A stretch of DNA of 64,000 bases, from NCBI GenBank assembly GCA_963942565.1, contig OZ012685.1, positions 57,451,917-57,515,916 on the forward strand, read 5' to 3'. The position numbers and the translations under genes are program-made. This DNA is from Maea johnstoni. Lineage: Eukaryota > Annelida > Polychaeta > Spionida > Magelonidae. The notes under the pieces are model-generated. The model did not search any database and had not been told where the DNA came from. It saw only the letters and a program-made list of their open reading frames with translations. Shown one piece after another: positions 12,601 through 25,445 of the stretch. The number at the start of each line of letters is the position of its first letter. The first letter of the stretch is position 1.

Positions 12601-15600
12601 GAGAGTTTTTACCTTTGAATAAAAGAAATGGTAGTTCTTTGAATTACATGTTCTATAGAATGGAAATGCATCTTATTTGCTTGGAAGTATATTTTTTTTA
12701 AACTTACATGATAGAGGTTTGTGATTTGTTGAGGTATATTTGGCTTTATCATTGTTCAGATATAATGGTATTTTTATGAAATTAAAAATAATAATCAATC
12801 CTATCATTTGATAATCAATGGCGGTCACCCAAATTTGATGATTGATTTACCCTTTGTCAAAAAGATACTCAGGATTGTAAACATGGTAATGTGCATCCAT
12901 GCATTTATATCCATTCTGCAGTTTCCTGACAAGCCTTGAAATACTGCTTTGCTTCATTACGGGGTTGCCTGAATTGCCCTAACTTTAGGTTCTGCTTATG
13001 ATGACGTACATTTGTGATTTTGTTGGTAGTGCTATTATTATGTGCAGCTATTGTTTTGTTGTTGTTGTTGTAAGGAACCCACACTCCTACTACTGCCCCC
13101 TCTCATTATCCACAGGTCTCCAGCGAATGCACCCGCCAAGACCGGCTCTGCTGCTAGCGGCAAGCACATGGGGTCAGTTCATAACTATTGACATGGGGGT
13201 TTTGGTACTCACTCTTTCTCATGCAAACAAACATGACCCAATGTTGGCATGCTTGTTTGAGGTTTTGGTACTCACCCCTTTTCATGCAAACAACCATGAC
13301 CATAATAACAAAGGGATACATACACTATCATAAGGCATGCTTGTTTGAGTGACAATTCTCAAACTAGCTTTTCAGTTATCATTCTGCTGGCCTATAGAGT
13401 AGTAATATATCTTTTCATTCATTCTGTTGGCGGAAGTATGCAAATATTTTTTCTTGGAAAGGAAATAACTTACATAGCCTAAATTTACTTAAGTGTTTCA
13501 AAAGTTGTTTGGTCTTGTTTGCTTACTATACTTACACATTCTGAATTCATAAATATTTTTAATTGACTACTCTGTAAGTAGGTGAGATACCTCTGAACTT
13601 GCTGAGAATTGGGGGATTTTGGTGATGGGGGACTATATTCCTGACAGCAAAGTGGGAAGAGGATTATTCTGAAAAAAAAAGGAAACTACTTATTTTCAAC
13701 TGTTCCTGATTCTGATTTTTTAGGAAACTGTCTTAGCATTTCTATGTTTTGTTTGATGGTTATTTTTTGCTAAATGATAATCATTAAATAAACCTCGACA
13801 GGCCTGGTTACTAAACAAAGCTTTTACTGATTTTCCTATTGACTTTACTTGGAATTTTTGGTTTTAAACCAGTGTTCATGTGGCTGACACTGAGCATTTT
13901 ACCTTTTATTTATAATAAGAATCTCCCTAAATAAATATACCCTGAATGTGCTTACTCCTGTACCAATCCATTTTTTGCATGAATATTTTGCTTTTCCGAT
14001 AAACCTTATAGATATGTTCCTAAGAACTGGAATATGGACCATCATATTGATAATTTGGACCCATTCATGCCTGTTCCACCCTAAATAGAGCAACCAACCA
14101 AAACATCTTTCATAAAATACTCTTAAGAGGAATATGAATTAGAATACAAGCAACAACTCTCCATCTGATTGTTTGGATTTATTGTTTATTTCTTGGTTGC
14201 TTTTGATACAGACAGTGCTTTTCATGCTAACATTTTCACTTAACAGCCCTGCCGGAGGGTATCTGTGCTACCTTAAATTTGTGCATTCAAGCACTTAAAC
14301 AAAACCATATACAAAACAGGATATTTAATTGAAGGATGCCGTTTTGGCGGTATGTGGAGCTCGAAAATAGAAAATTTTAAATGCCTGTTAAAAAATACCT
14401 GTTATATATTAACTGAGCATGGATTGGTTCAGGTGATTACCACTATGATGGGACTCTAGGTTGGTGGCTGGTGTTGATGGTTGTTTCTATGTTGTGCTTG
14501 ATGTTGTTAATACCACTTCCCTGTCTCACCTTTGCTTTAATAGTAAAGTTGGGGCCCCCTCTTCCAGGTACAACGATTTCGACCATCGAGATCGGCCCTC
14601 TAGTCGCTACAATGACCGCGCGCCGCCTCCAGCTGAATCGTTCGAGCGTCGTGTGGAGCGGTATGACCGTCGTGACGGACGTCCTCTTGACGCCCCACGA
14701 CACGCAGACCCCCCAAGGAGCGAGCCACCAGCAAGGTCAGTTCATGCTCCGTAAAAATTATACTTAATATCTAAATAGTACCATTTTTTCTTCAGAAAAA
14801 TAGAAAAATGTTTTTAGAAAAAACAAATGTAAAATATTTGTTTAACCAGATGAAAAATGAAATATCTTATCAACCAACTATGAAATTAGTTCCAAAATGT
14901 CTGCCTCCTCTACAACCATCTTTCCCACAGATACTTATTTCACTCAAATTTTCAGGGTTGATTCTGTTATCATTGTCTATCAGGGGTTTATATTTTGCAG
15001 TTCACAGTAAATTCAGTTTTAGAGAGGCAATGAAGCAAGTATTTGATCAGAAAGCATTTTAACAGTAGAGATCTAAACACTTAATACCAGAAACAGAGAA
15101 CCTCTTTAGGGGCTTGACAAAATAATATCATTTATTTCTTAACTTTGTGTTATCCCATCTGGGAGATATTCATATTTGTTTGCAAAATAATACAATACTT
15201 AATTTCTGATTTCCCTCTCTTATTAGGTATGACGACAGGCGTGAAGACCGCAGGGAAGTTGTTCGTCGGGACCCGCCTCCACCCCGTGAGAGGGACCCCC
15301 CACGTGACGCCCGGGATAGGGACGACAGACACACCTCTGACAGAAATAGGCCTGATGACAGATTTGACCATGGGTGAGATTTAAAAACATCCGCCGTTAA
15401 GAGTTATCTGTTCATATTTTTCCTGTTAAATAATTTTTATTCAGTGAAGTATAGCTATGATAAATTTTCATTTATTGAAGTTATCTTGATAAATAAAAGT
15501 AATTGTTTCACTAAAGAAAATGATGTTGGGTCATTCTAGCTTCAATGGGTGTAACTGTCATGTAGAAGTGTTAGTTTTCCATTTTGGGTGGTAATTTCCC

Positions 15601-17515
15601 ATAACTAGATAAGCCATTCTATTAAATCTTAAAATCTGATGTAGTGGGATGTTTGTTTGCATAGCTCTGAAGTTAAATGATGAAATATATTTTTAAATAA
15701 CAATTCTTTTATTTGATATCATTTATGAAGAGTAAGGGTATGTGCAGCAATTGTGATCAGAAAAGAAAATACTTGACATCACGGTTTGTTTTCAAACTGT
15801 TAGGCAATAAGCATTGTACTTAACTTCTCTGTGTTTTTCAGTCGCAACTATGGAGGAAACGATCGCGCTCCAGCCAATCGCGAGCCTGCTGCCCCGGTGA
15901 GTCGGCGCGATGTTGGCCCACCACCACGGCGAGACCCGCTACCGAGCCACGACCGGCGTGGGGTGGACGACCGACCATCGCGGGCACCGGCCCACGATCG
16001 GCTGGGCCCGCCTCCTCGTAACTCCCCCAGCACCCGTCGCACCTCGGACAGTAGGTCAGAGTGGAAGGGAGAGCCCCACCAGGGAGGTGGAGACAGGCGG
16101 GTACATGATGTGCACAGGGACACACGACAGGACAGATTCTCTGATCCCAGTATAAATAAAGGTGAGAAATATGGAAGGAACCTTGCGTAGTACGTTGTCA
16201 CCATTAAACACTTATGCTTTAACACAAGCAGCACAACAGACTTCCAAATGCTCTCTCTGTGTTACTATTCCAAAGAATTATCAATATTTTACCATTAAAT
16301 CTGAAACAACAATTCTGGATATAATGAATGCAATAGGGTTTTGAAGCGGAAAGCTATCATTTCATGTACAACCTACATGATATAGGGTATTTTTCGTGGC
16401 TTTTCTGAATTCTAATTCATTTTAAGAAAAAAATATTTAAGAATTCATTGCTAGGGCTCTATCATCTTATTCATTATAGTTTTGCTGTTTATTATTTTTT
16501 CTTTGTTAAATGAAGTATTTTCCTTGGCAGATTCACGCGGAACAAGTAACAGTTATAATGACAGGAGTCAAGGCGGTGGTTCGAGAGACTCATGGCGAGG
16601 ACATGGCCACAGCACATCCAACACCTCAAACACGTCTCGACCCAGTTACAAGCCAGGGGCTGGAATTCTCGGTAAGTAGTTAAATTGATATTTTCTGATT
16701 AGTGAATCGCATCCAGTTGACTTGTTTGTGTAAGATGCATCTCTTTTCATTCAATCTGAACACATGCTATAATGACAAGAGAATTGACTAACAGTGCCGA
16801 AAACACATCTAGCCTTGACACCCTTTCAGACTAGAATGGCACAAGATTATTACAACAATATATTCTATGTAATTGGCCAGAATATTTTCATGTATGTTTT
16901 CATGTAGGTTCACATTATAAAGGAAAATATGTGAAGGAAAGTTGTAAAATGGATCATGGAACAATCCCTCCTCAAATCTCTAGCTTAAAGAGCATTTTAA
17001 TGGTGTTCTCATCATTATCAATTCCAGGTACATTTCAAGGGAAACTATACATGTATTGTCTATCCTGTATATTGTTTATAGAGCTATTATTTCATTGCTC
17101 CAGTTTTGATACATGAGTGTTGACAGTATGTTTGTCTCTTCCAGGGAGCGTGCCTAACAGTAAGTCTGACCAGTGGAGCAGTGGCGGCCGCAATGAGAGC
17201 AGCAAGGACGGCGGCCGCTGGTCGTCACATGGTCAGGGTCTGGACAGTGGTGCTGTGAGTAGCCGCCAGGGGGACAGGTGGCCGGGAGCCGTCAGCAGCC
17301 AGGCACCCGACAGCCGCAGCGTGCGACCGCAGCACGGAAACATGGGAATTAATCCTCCATTGCTGCAGAACCCGCCCACCAATGTATTCCTTGGAGCTGC
17401 CGCCACGGCCGCCAACATCATGATGGGTGCCGGGCTCACGGGCGGGAGCCGTCAAACAGATGTACGATACGACGCTTACTCAAATCTCGGCAGTGGAAGC
17501 ATGCGACGCTTCTAA
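676..17515 (+). CDS. SAFB: SAFB/SLTM-family scaffold attachment factor (5' end outside window)
   Basis: Nuclear RNA/chromatin-binding protein of the SAFB family. Exons: 676-744, 1264-1345, 3043-3790, 4877-4923, 5326-5438, 5880-6029, 7054-7168, 7668-7829, 8337-8644, 9206-9223, 10604-10767, 11322-11465, 12202-12351, 13116-13172, 14568-14735, 15227-15373, 15842-16161, 16531-16671, 17145-17515. All phases join, giving 1157 residues. An acidic Ala/Glu/Lys-rich exon precedes an RRM (5326-6029, from [18 protein letters not shown] to [11 protein letters not shown]), which is nearly identical in motif order to vertebrate SAFB. Next come the family motif [17 protein letters not shown], a long Arg/Glu helix (10604-11465), a DFDHRDR block, an RG/RD-rich tail and the ending [16 protein letters not shown], which resembles the vertebrate C terminus. 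The SAP domain expected at the N terminus is not in the window. The donor at 3791 (GTTGGT) is weak. Family assignment is very secure; SAFB versus SLTM is not decided. Confidence 0.94.
1740..2760. other. Unassigned segment in a SAFB intron with antisense open stretches
   Basis: Within the intron 1346-3042, the minus strand holds several adjoining open stretches (for example 2701-2405 and 2211-1957) with ordinary-looking composition ([27 protein letters not shown]). They do not splice into a gene and match no family I recognise. It may be a decayed mobile-element frame. Confidence 0.25.
8878..9074 (+). mobile_element. TTAA MITE family 1 copy in a SAFB intron
   Basis: Left flank TTAA is intact (8874-8877); the right flank is now tata. 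It ends about 130 bp before the 18-nt microexon. Internal match: atgagtactcatctgagaat and the terminal CAGCATTGGAAGGG. Confidence 0.8.
9206..9223 (+). CDS. SAFB: 18-nt microexon of the SAFB gene
   Basis: A six-codon exon (AVVPDK), in phase 0 on both sides, sits between a pyrimidine-rich acceptor (tatcttccttctgtag) and a consensus donor (gtaaga). It joins the conserved motif ILSFSKIK (end of exon 8337-8644) to the Arg/Glu helix exon at 10604. Including or skipping it keeps the frame, so it may be alternative. The evidence is the splice signals and phase only. Confidence 0.6.
9570..9850 (+). mobile_element. Old tRNA-derived SINE-like copy in a SAFB intron
   Basis: tcttagtggtccaatgc (A-box-like) and ggagttcaaatcg (B-box-like) are spaced as in a tRNA head, followed by an unrelated body. 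The copy is degenerate and its borders are approximate. Confidence 0.35.
11070..11266. mobile_element. CAGTGAAACCTC-ended MITE (Tc1/mariner-like) in a SAFB intron
   Basis: Left end cagtgaaatctctcactatg, right end tcacatctctgaggtttcactg (complementary). The interior is repetitive, with several agatgtgaacacc motifs. Relatives: 53608 (left end, preceded by TA), 40770 (right end), and possibly 34155-34235. Confidence 0.55.
11941..12225 (+). repeat. Tandem triplication of a SAFB 3' splice site and exon start
   Basis: Three direct copies of a unit of about 115-123 bp begin with tagctcatgttgcctttg at 11941, 12064 and 12179. The third contains the authentic acceptor (exon 12202, GTATGAAGAACAGAGGAGC). 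The second keeps a good acceptor (ctttag, ending at 12086) and a diverged exon start, GTACGAAGAACAGATGAGC. The first has lost most of the exon match but still reads AGCTATGACACCCGAAAG. The two upstream copies rejoin intron-like sequence (catatctgttttgt) where the real exon continues. Confidence 0.85.
13116..13172 (+). CDS. SAFB: Probable cassette exon of SAFB (57 nt)
   Basis: The exon is in phase 2 on both sides and encodes [19 protein letters not shown]. The acceptor is cacag; the donor GTCAGT is non-ideal. If it is skipped, exon 12202-12351 joins 14568 directly and reads ..[12 protein letters not shown], which is closer to the vertebrate order RFHDFDHRDR. Inclusion is therefore probably optional. 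Confidence 0.5.
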
Positions 17516-18335
17516 TGCGGAAACAATATGAATCATTTTCAAACTTGAACTGCAGAAGCGTGCATCGCTTCTGAAACGGAAAATAGAGATGGATGACTGT
17601 CATTTTTATATGCGTGTATTTTGTGAATTAAAGTCCAAATGAGGAATTGCTGTGGTAGCCAGTTTTTTCTGATCGTGGTATTAATGTCTACAGTGTACTG
17701 GGGTGTTTTTGGTAATTTCATTCTTTTTTATTTTATTTTTGATGGGAAGTCAAAAAGTTGTGTGTATTTCGAGATTTCGGTTCTGGTTATTTGAAGGTGT
17801 GATTAAACTTGAGTAAAGAATCATGCAGTAAGAATTAACGATCATGTATCATGCTTAGTTAACCCTTAATAAGTCAGCTTGTGTTACCATAGCCAAGTTT
17901 GACTCAACCATGCACACATTTAACTACGCCTTGTTAAAGTCATAAAAATGAGTCTTCATTGGCATAAAAAATGACCTACATAGACATCTGTATTTTTAAA
18001 AAGTCAATAAGTTGCTGCATTTACCAAGAAAGGTTTTCAAAATATAAATACAAAATGAATATAAGAATATTCAGTTTTACCTGTTTTATAATACCAGGAA
18101 AAATACCCAATAGCATCTTCCTAGTATATTGCTGTATATAGTTACCTCACAAATTAGATATGGGCCTCAGTGATGGCTTTTAAAAAGTTCTATATGGCTA
18201 TTGTATAATGTTAGAATGTGATTACAATGTGGTTCTTGTGTGAAAGTCCAGAGTCATTATGAATGCTATTTGTCACACATGTGATGTGCAATTGTTTTTA
18301 GCACAAATAAAAAATCAAATACATGTATACAAGTG
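17516..18335 (+). promoter_or_regulatory. SAFB: SAFB 3' UTR with poly(A) signals
   Basis: AT-rich noncoding sequence follows the TAA. An ATTAAA lies at 17627-17632 and a canonical AATAAA at 18306-18311, followed by a T/GT-rich stretch suited to cleavage near 18330. The end of the coding sequence (17493-17526) is imperfectly repeated at 17550-17585 (gaagcgtgcatcgcttctga versus gaagcatgcgacgcttctaa). Confidence 0.6.
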
Positions 18336-20704
18336 TTTTCTTATATTTATACCCTTATTTACTGATTCTTTTATGCAGTGGTCTGAAACAGCCACCTATT
18401 TTGGGGGTTATCTTTCTTGGTAAAGAGGTTTTCATGCATATTTAACTTCCAATTTCTAAACACCCATCACTTTTTCTATGCTTTCTCTGAGTATGAGTGG
18501 ATTATTGGAGATTTGCCTTGTGAACAAATTAAACATGGACAAGAAGGTGTAGAAGCTAGGCTCGGCTTCTCAGAACTAAGTGATGGCCAAAGTTGAATGA
18601 GAGAAAGCAATAATGATATTTGTTTAAGTTTTCCAAAATTTCATCAAAACTACCTTGAATTTTTAAAATGAATTAATTGTAATGGACATGGTAGCTGCAG
18701 ATCTCAATAGAAAGGGTGCAACCCACCTACCTTTTCACTTAAAAATGTCTCATCTGTATTTTTAAATCAATGTCAGTGCTGTAGAGCATTTGGATAATGT
18801 ACCTTACAACTCTGTCTTGTCTTTCCTTCAAATATTTTAAAAACCCATACATCTTTTGATACTTCTTTTCAAATGTATCATAGAAACAGAAGATCAGTTT
18901 GAAGAGAAATGTTCAGGTATGAATGGGAGAGAAAAGCAGTAGGCAAGACATGCCAATAAGATCCATAGCTAAACTGCCAATGTGAATTTAGGGGAAATGA
19001 AGATAACCAAGTGCCTCCCTTTACCTGATCGCCGTATCATTCTGAAACTACTTATGGGAGAGGCTCTCCCAGGACTCGTGTATGGCGAAACCTGCTGCCC
19101 ATGTCATTCATAACAAGTGTGACCATTGAGTAGGCATAGAATCCTATCATTGTGGTCCTGTGGACTCTTCGGTTGCCTGCTCTAAGGTTGAGATCCAAAT
19201 GAAAAGGCTAGCATGGCAGGTCTCCCCTTGTATACCCGTCCTTTGAGGGTGCCTCTCGTATCCTACTCGGAACAGCTGGTTCATGGGAGTCTTGCCAGTG
19301 ACTCAGGGTTAAGAAGTCAAATTTTAGGGGGTACTATGGTTTCCTCCACTACTTCCAACTGGCTAGTGTAATTAAGCCTATATATGGCAGAAGTGACAAT
19401 AATCAAAATTCCAAATTCTTTCACAGGTATAATCTGACTGTCGAGTGCAGGGGAGCACTAACCTGCTTCCCAGGCCATATTTAGATGTCATACCTTATTA
19501 GTAGATGGCACTACAGTATGCTAGGAGAGTAGTTGGAAGTATGTTGCCAGCACAACCCCCTCATGTGACAATTGTATGAACTAAATGGGCATCAGGCCAC
19601 AAGCTCTTTTATTATACCTCACGTGAAAAGCGTAAGCCGTGATTGGCTTACAAAGGTTGGCCATTCCATCATGTCCACCGGCAAAATGTCCACCGGCAAA
19701 ACGTCCACCGTTCTCACTGGATCTACCGGCAGTCATTGTTGATTGATATTTTACCAAATTGGGGGTTGTTCGGTATAATAAAACAAAAACTAGTATGCCA
19801 AGCCAGTGTGGGTATCCTGATGGAATGTCTCCCCTCAGGAGGATGGCATGGCATATTTATATATTATCTTGACCCGTTTGAATACTTAAAAATGACATTC
19901 TAATGTTAATTCAGGGGATCTAAACATTACAGAGCACCTCCCGTCACCTGGTGGTCAGAGGAGTAAGTAGTAAGAAACAGGAGAGATTGATAGGACCTGT
20001 ATATGAGACAAAACACACAACACTAAGCCTATTATTCGGAGGTCAACCACATATACCATGTCCAGTGATCAATGATGCCTGCTCTGCGCAAGCACTCCAA
20101 ATAAAGAAGCAGCATACTAAACAGTGATTTTTGAGGGTTTGGGTGTGCAAATGACCCGGGGATGCCCTGCTTGCTGAGACTGACCATGATGACCAACATC
20201 AGGTCAAAGTTGCCTGCTCTGCGCCAGCACTCCAAATGGGAAGACAGGTACCACTGTTCTTGTTTTATATACCGGTCCTGGGAGTCCATAGCTTTCTTAG
20301 TACTAATTTGAGTCCCAGGTAAGGACACTTGGTTTTAAAAAGTCTGGTTAAATTTCAAGAAATGAAGATCATATTTTCTCACTGGTATGCAGTAGTGGGT
20401 TACCAATTCAAGTTGGTGTACAAATTCTAACAACTAACCCTTTGTGGTGCTATGTCTAACCCACTCAGCGGGAAGAGATCATGCTTGAATTTCTAAAAAT
20501 AGCCAAAACTATTCGCATAATCAACGGACGGCCAAAGGACTGAATACAGTGGTGCCATCTATGACGTATATGTATCTTAAGGGTTATTTTATTTTCACTT
20601 GCTTCTTTCAACCATCTTGCTCTATGCAGGGTATGACCTCATGGCTCTCGGACAATGCTATTCTAAGTTCATGTTGGCCTAAAAGCTGAATAAAAAGTCT
20701 TCAC
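18336..20704. other. Convergent intergenic region between SAFB and TEKT4
   Basis: No gene is supported here. A short direct repeat (gcctgctctgcgcaagcact at 20078 and a near copy at 20211) lies in the right part. The segment around 20120-20170 (tttttgagggtttgggtg...) matches the end of the repeat family found at 40857 and 46184. Three copies of aatgtccaccggcaaaa-type sequence sit at 19675-19715. The rest is unassigned. Confidence 0.5.
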
Positions 20705-21286
20705 AACATAATGGATTTTACTCAATATTTATTTTCAATTGAATTCATCATATCATATATTTCAGTACATGATATCACTTACACACAATAGATAATAGAT
20801 TGGTGGAATTAACCGTAAATTAGCAAACATTACAATACGCACAATTTAACCTATATACAATTGCGGAATTTATTATCCCACATCTTTGCACAAACATGAT
20901 TCTCCCTCTTGATATATCTAAATTATTCCAATCAGAACTAGATAGCAGAAAAATGTTCGATTTCCTAACAATAGTACATTTCCACAGTGCAATATATCAA
21001 TAATTTATGATAATATCACAGATTAATGATTAGATTTTGTTGAGATGGCGTATGTACTAATTCTTGAGGTGGCCAGCACCCTAATAATAGGATAACTGGC
21101 TTCATTTAGTGCAAAAAATCTCAAATGTTAGAACAAGGGTCCCTCCATCATTTATGATTAATTATTTAAACACAGTGTCTTATGCCAGTTGAACTTCTTT
21201 CATTGAAATATTTACAAGGTATAGATAAGGTTAAGCTGAAATGACCATAAACGCAAACTATAGACCTTAATGGTTGGTCAGAAAGT
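20705..21286 (-). promoter_or_regulatory. TEKT4: TEKT4 3' UTR and likely poly(A) signal
   Basis: On the minus strand an AATAAA (plus TTTATT, 20728-20733) lies about 555 nt past the stop, in an AT-rich stretch. Cleavage near 20710 is inferred. Confidence 0.5.
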
Positions 21287-24200
21287 TTACTGGTAACCCT
21301 GCAATTTGAGGGTAGATGGATATCGCGTACGAGTGGTCAGACATTTCTCACGATCAATGAAGATGCTGTTCTTCTTGATAGCAATTTCTCTCTCTAGGGC
21401 CATCCTAGTATCCTGAAGACTCTTCAGCGAGTTCTCAGCCTCGTTTAGTTTCTGCATTAGGGCGTCGACCGACTGGGAAATCTCCTGGACTTCTCCTACG
21501 AGTTTGTATTGTACGGGGTCGCGACACAGCTCCACGTTGGGTCTGAATTCTCGCTCGTACAGGCGTGTCTGGGCGACCTTCATAGGGTTCTCTTTGTCTT
21601 TGATGGCCTGTTTCAGCCCAGCTATGTTCCTCTCAGTCTGGGAGATCTCATCACAGGTCTGAAATAATGGAAGATATAGTAGTATCAATGATAAAGGCGA
21701 TCCTATGCAGCTGTTTTATGATAGACAACAAATATGTCATATACTAAAGATTAGAAAAGAAATAAGTAAAAATGACAACAAATAAGACTTATTTTACTCA
21801 AAAAATTATAAGAAGTTAAGTCTAACAAGGTGCACTAGATTAGGACATTAGAATTTTCATTGTTTCTTTAGAACTTTTGAAGGTCAGTTTACTGATATTT
21901 TCTATTTCCTCACTGTCACACTCCAGAAGATGTAACAACTCAGGCTTAGGTAAAAATGGTAGGTACGATAGGGGAGGTAGGAACGTATAAGCCAGGTAAA
22001 GATGTCTTTGAAAATTAACTCATTAATGCTTAAGAGTTACTACAGTATTAGATGTCTGAATTTAAGATACTTAGGGCATAACTTTAAAAATGATAATGAT
22101 TTAAAAGAATATTTGTTGGAGAGTTGTTGGTCATGTTCTGATTAACATTTCTCTATCAAATATTTTCTTATGCTTTTACCTACAAGTTTTTATTAAAGAT
22201 TGTCAGGCTGGTTTTGGTCACTGTGAGCATTAATGGGTTAATTAAAATGCTGAAATGTCTTTCATGTAAATCAAATACTGAAATGTCTTTCATGTCAATC
22301 AACTTACCTTTCTAAGATTTTCTTCCAACTTGGACTTGGCGTCTTCCACCTCATCTATTCTCTTATGTAGAGCGTTGTCGACAGCGTCCGCCTGCTCACG
22401 CTGGTCCCGGGACACGTCATTCAGGACGTTATCGATGAGCGTCCTCAGCTGGATGGACGCCATGCGCTCATGCTCAGCACGGACAATGTTATCGTGAGAG
22501 TGCTGTGCCCATGACTCTGGTGTAGACTGACTGCAAGAAAAAAAAGGTCACATATGTAATATCAGTTGGAAACAATGGTGCAGGTGTGAATTGCATAAAA
22601 AACAACAATTTCATTCCGCCTTTTTTCTGGAAAACAACACAATTATTTTTTTTAATTTCCAGTTTTTTTCAAAACGACAATTTATTTGTCGTTTTCCAGA
22701 ATAACAGTGGAATTTTTTTTTTTTGAAGTGTGTAGACTGACTGCAGGAGAAATATAGGGCACATATGTAATAACAGATTGATAATGAACTCTTTTGATAT
22801 ATGTAAACTGACTGCAGGAGAAATGAAGGGCACATATGTAATAACAGATTGATAATGAATTCAGATGAAATAAAATAATTTGCTTATGCTCAGCACGGAC
22901 AATGTTATCATGTGAGTGCTACGTCTACAACTGTGGTGTAGATGGACAGTGCTTAATAAAACAAAATTAGGTCCCTGGGAGGCGGACAGTTAAAAATATC
23001 ATTTAGATATTGTATAACTTAAGAAATGAATGGCAAAAATTTGAATGGTGACAATCACAATACATGTATATTGCAGTGTTGTGTTGTTTTGAGTTCAATG
23101 ATTCATCAGTGCTACTCAAGCCTACGAATAATATGTCCATCTCAGATGAGAGACCCATTGGCTAGAATCAAAATTACCCTTATTTTTACTCAGATGCACA
23201 GTAATTGAGAACAAGTAGATTAAACAATAACAGTGACCCACTTACTATGATAACTAAATCATTGAGTATGTTGTGTCTGCCCAAAAAATATATATATTAA
23301 TGGCTATTTTACATTTTCGTTTGAAAGTAAAGGAAACACACATTCCACGATTATTTTTTCTGGAAGTTGTTTACTAATGCTAAGACTTACATTTCTTGAA
23401 ATCTTGCTACTCCTGCATGGAACTGTTTGTTTGTGTGATGGTTTCTCAGGACTCCGCATCGCGAGTCTATCTCATCAGCCTCCTTCTTGTCACTCCAGTC
23501 CATCTCGAGGGACTGCTTGGCATCACGATTTAGGCTGAAAAAGAAATCCAGTAAAGTGTTACAAATAGCAAAATTGCAAAGAGCGGACAAGTCTATCACT
23601 AAACTACAATATCGATAATCTTACTCTAAAAAAATGGTTAGGAACATTACTTTATCTAAATCATATATCACATAGCTTGAATTTAAGATATTTCAATTCA
23701 AGGGACTAGTACACAGGGACAAGGCACCATATCTATTAATTAACAACCTTAAATTCTCAGTAATTTGGGATATTTTTTGATAGTTACAATTTTTGTGGGT
23801 TCAGGGTGGCCCTTTTTCTGAAAATACCTTGATATTGTATGAGTAATATTTTCAGCTGGTTCCATATTTTGTGAAATGGCAACTGGTGATGTATTGAGGG
23901 TTGCCCAGATTTCCCATTAATTATTTTGCAGAATAATTATAGTGGCCCAAATTCCTAGGGTGGTCTAAATTTTCAAAAATTTACGGTAGCTAACTTCAGC
24001 CTCACTGCATACATTTTAGCCAAAGCCAAATTCAATGGATCTGCTCTTCTAGATCCAGCTTATTTCACTCATCTTACATTGAATAACTACCCTACTCTAA
24101 AACTGTGCTATCCACCAGTAACCTAAACCTACTAGCACTACTTACTGTATCTGCTTGTCTGACTGTTGAATAGTCTTTCTCAATAGGTCTTGAACATTAT

Positions 24201-25445
24201 TGATGATTTCTACTTCCTAAAATAGAAAACACAACACAATCAATAAGTATTGTCGGAGAAAACCTAGCCAGCTGCATGAAATGATAATCAGAGCAAGCCA
24301 CGTCTGCAAGTTCTTCAGTCTATGGGGATAATTGATAATCCACTTGATAATCCGCTACATAATAGTTTTTTGAAAAGCTCCCTTGAGCTACATGTATGTG
24401 TATTTCAAAGATGCACTGTGCAATGGGTGACATAACCACCATTTCCTTTGACCATATGATAAGCAAACCTGATGGGCAGGTATGAAACTGGTCTTGTCGA
24501 CACTTGAACTATAAGTAATACTAACTAATAATAGTTTTTTAAAAAGCTCCATTGAGCTAATTGATACTAATTGAGAGTTGTCCATTTACAGTTAGCTTTG
24601 TAGTTTAACTAAGTAATCTCTTTATGATATAAAGTACTTCCTCATGTCACATTAAAGACCATACCAATACATAGACCTTATTTTATTTTATTTTAGTGAT
24701 ATTGTAGGTTTTGGTCAGTTACAACTGATCGACCTAGACAACTGGCCAAAACCTAGTATACCTGACAATTAAAAATAAGCCTTCTTAGAGGCCACACATC
24801 TGGTCTGTGCAGTTTGACAGCTGTCAAAACCACAAGTGGCATAGCATATTAGTGGAGCAAGAGGTTTGTTATCGCGATTGGGATATGGAGAGGTTTTATT
24901 ACCTTGAGGAGGTTGAGCTCTGGATCATCCTGCACTAAATCTACCCCCTCTCGCCTCTGTCTGCAGTTGAGGTTATCTGTTGCAATGTGAAGTGGGATCT
25001 CTGTAGCTCTTAAGGCATTTTCAAGGCGTTTCTTCTGTTCACACATTAAATCAGTTTCTTCAAGCACGTCACGCCATTCTCGTTCTAGTTCAGATTTCCA
25101 GAAATTAATGTCTTTCAAACGTTCTCCTAATTTTTTGGTGACATCATTTTGGGTACGTTTTGTGGTTTCTTCGGTTTCATTCATAACCCGCTTTGAATCG
25201 TCACGGACTTTTTCAGCACTGTCCCTGTCGGAGAACGACTGGTAGTATTTAGCGTAATTGCTCTCGAACCATTCTGGAGGATTGTATTTGCCGGATCTGT
25301 AGCCCATGGTTGAAATTCCCATGTCATTCCCGACATTGCCAGTGTATGTGGTTTCGAGCTTGACATCTGTAGGAGCAGAATTATAGGTAGGTCTCTCCGG
25401 CGGCATTTCGCGACTCATCAGAGCTGGGCTGACTACTTGCGACAT
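21287..25445 (-). CDS. TEKT4: Tektin-4 (ciliary microtubule inner filament protein)
   Basis: Coiled-coil filament protein that lines the doublet microtubules of cilia and flagella. Exons in transcript order: 25445-24903, 24216-24146, 23534-23391, 22530-22308, 21658-21287; the phases join to 450 residues (human TEKT4 is about 435). The ATG at 25445 starts MSQVVSPALMSREMPPERP. Tektin landmarks: YYQSFSDRDSAEKVRDDS, ERLKDINFWKSELEREW, EMDWSDKKEADEIDSRCG, the signature nonapeptide RPNVELCRD (residues 366-374), and the C terminus FIDREKCLTTRTRYPSTLKL ending in QGYQ. The EMDWSDK and TRYP..L.L.GYQ matches point to tektin-4 rather than tektin-3 or -5. All coding exons have GT-AG borders. A MITE lies in the last intron (22019-22237) and a foldback remnant in the intron at 22579-22725. 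Convergent with SAFB. Confidence 0.96.
22019..22237. mobile_element. TTAA-flanked MITE, family 2
   Basis: Ends are ..TTAA|CTCATTAATGCTTAAGAG and GTGAGCATTAATGGG|TTAA. It shares ends and interior with copies at 58811 and 60322. TTAA target and C-rich ends suggest piggyBac-type mobilisation. It sits in the last TEKT4 intron. Confidence 0.75.
22579..22725. mobile_element. Decayed relative of the CAGGGGTGAAC foldback MITE
   Basis: It begins caggtgtgaattgcataaaa. The pair tttctggaaaacaacac / gttttccagaataacag forms an inverted repeat, and an A/T-run interior like 25840-26039 follows. It lies in the TEKT4 intron between exons 22308-22530 and 23391-23534. Confidence 0.4.
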
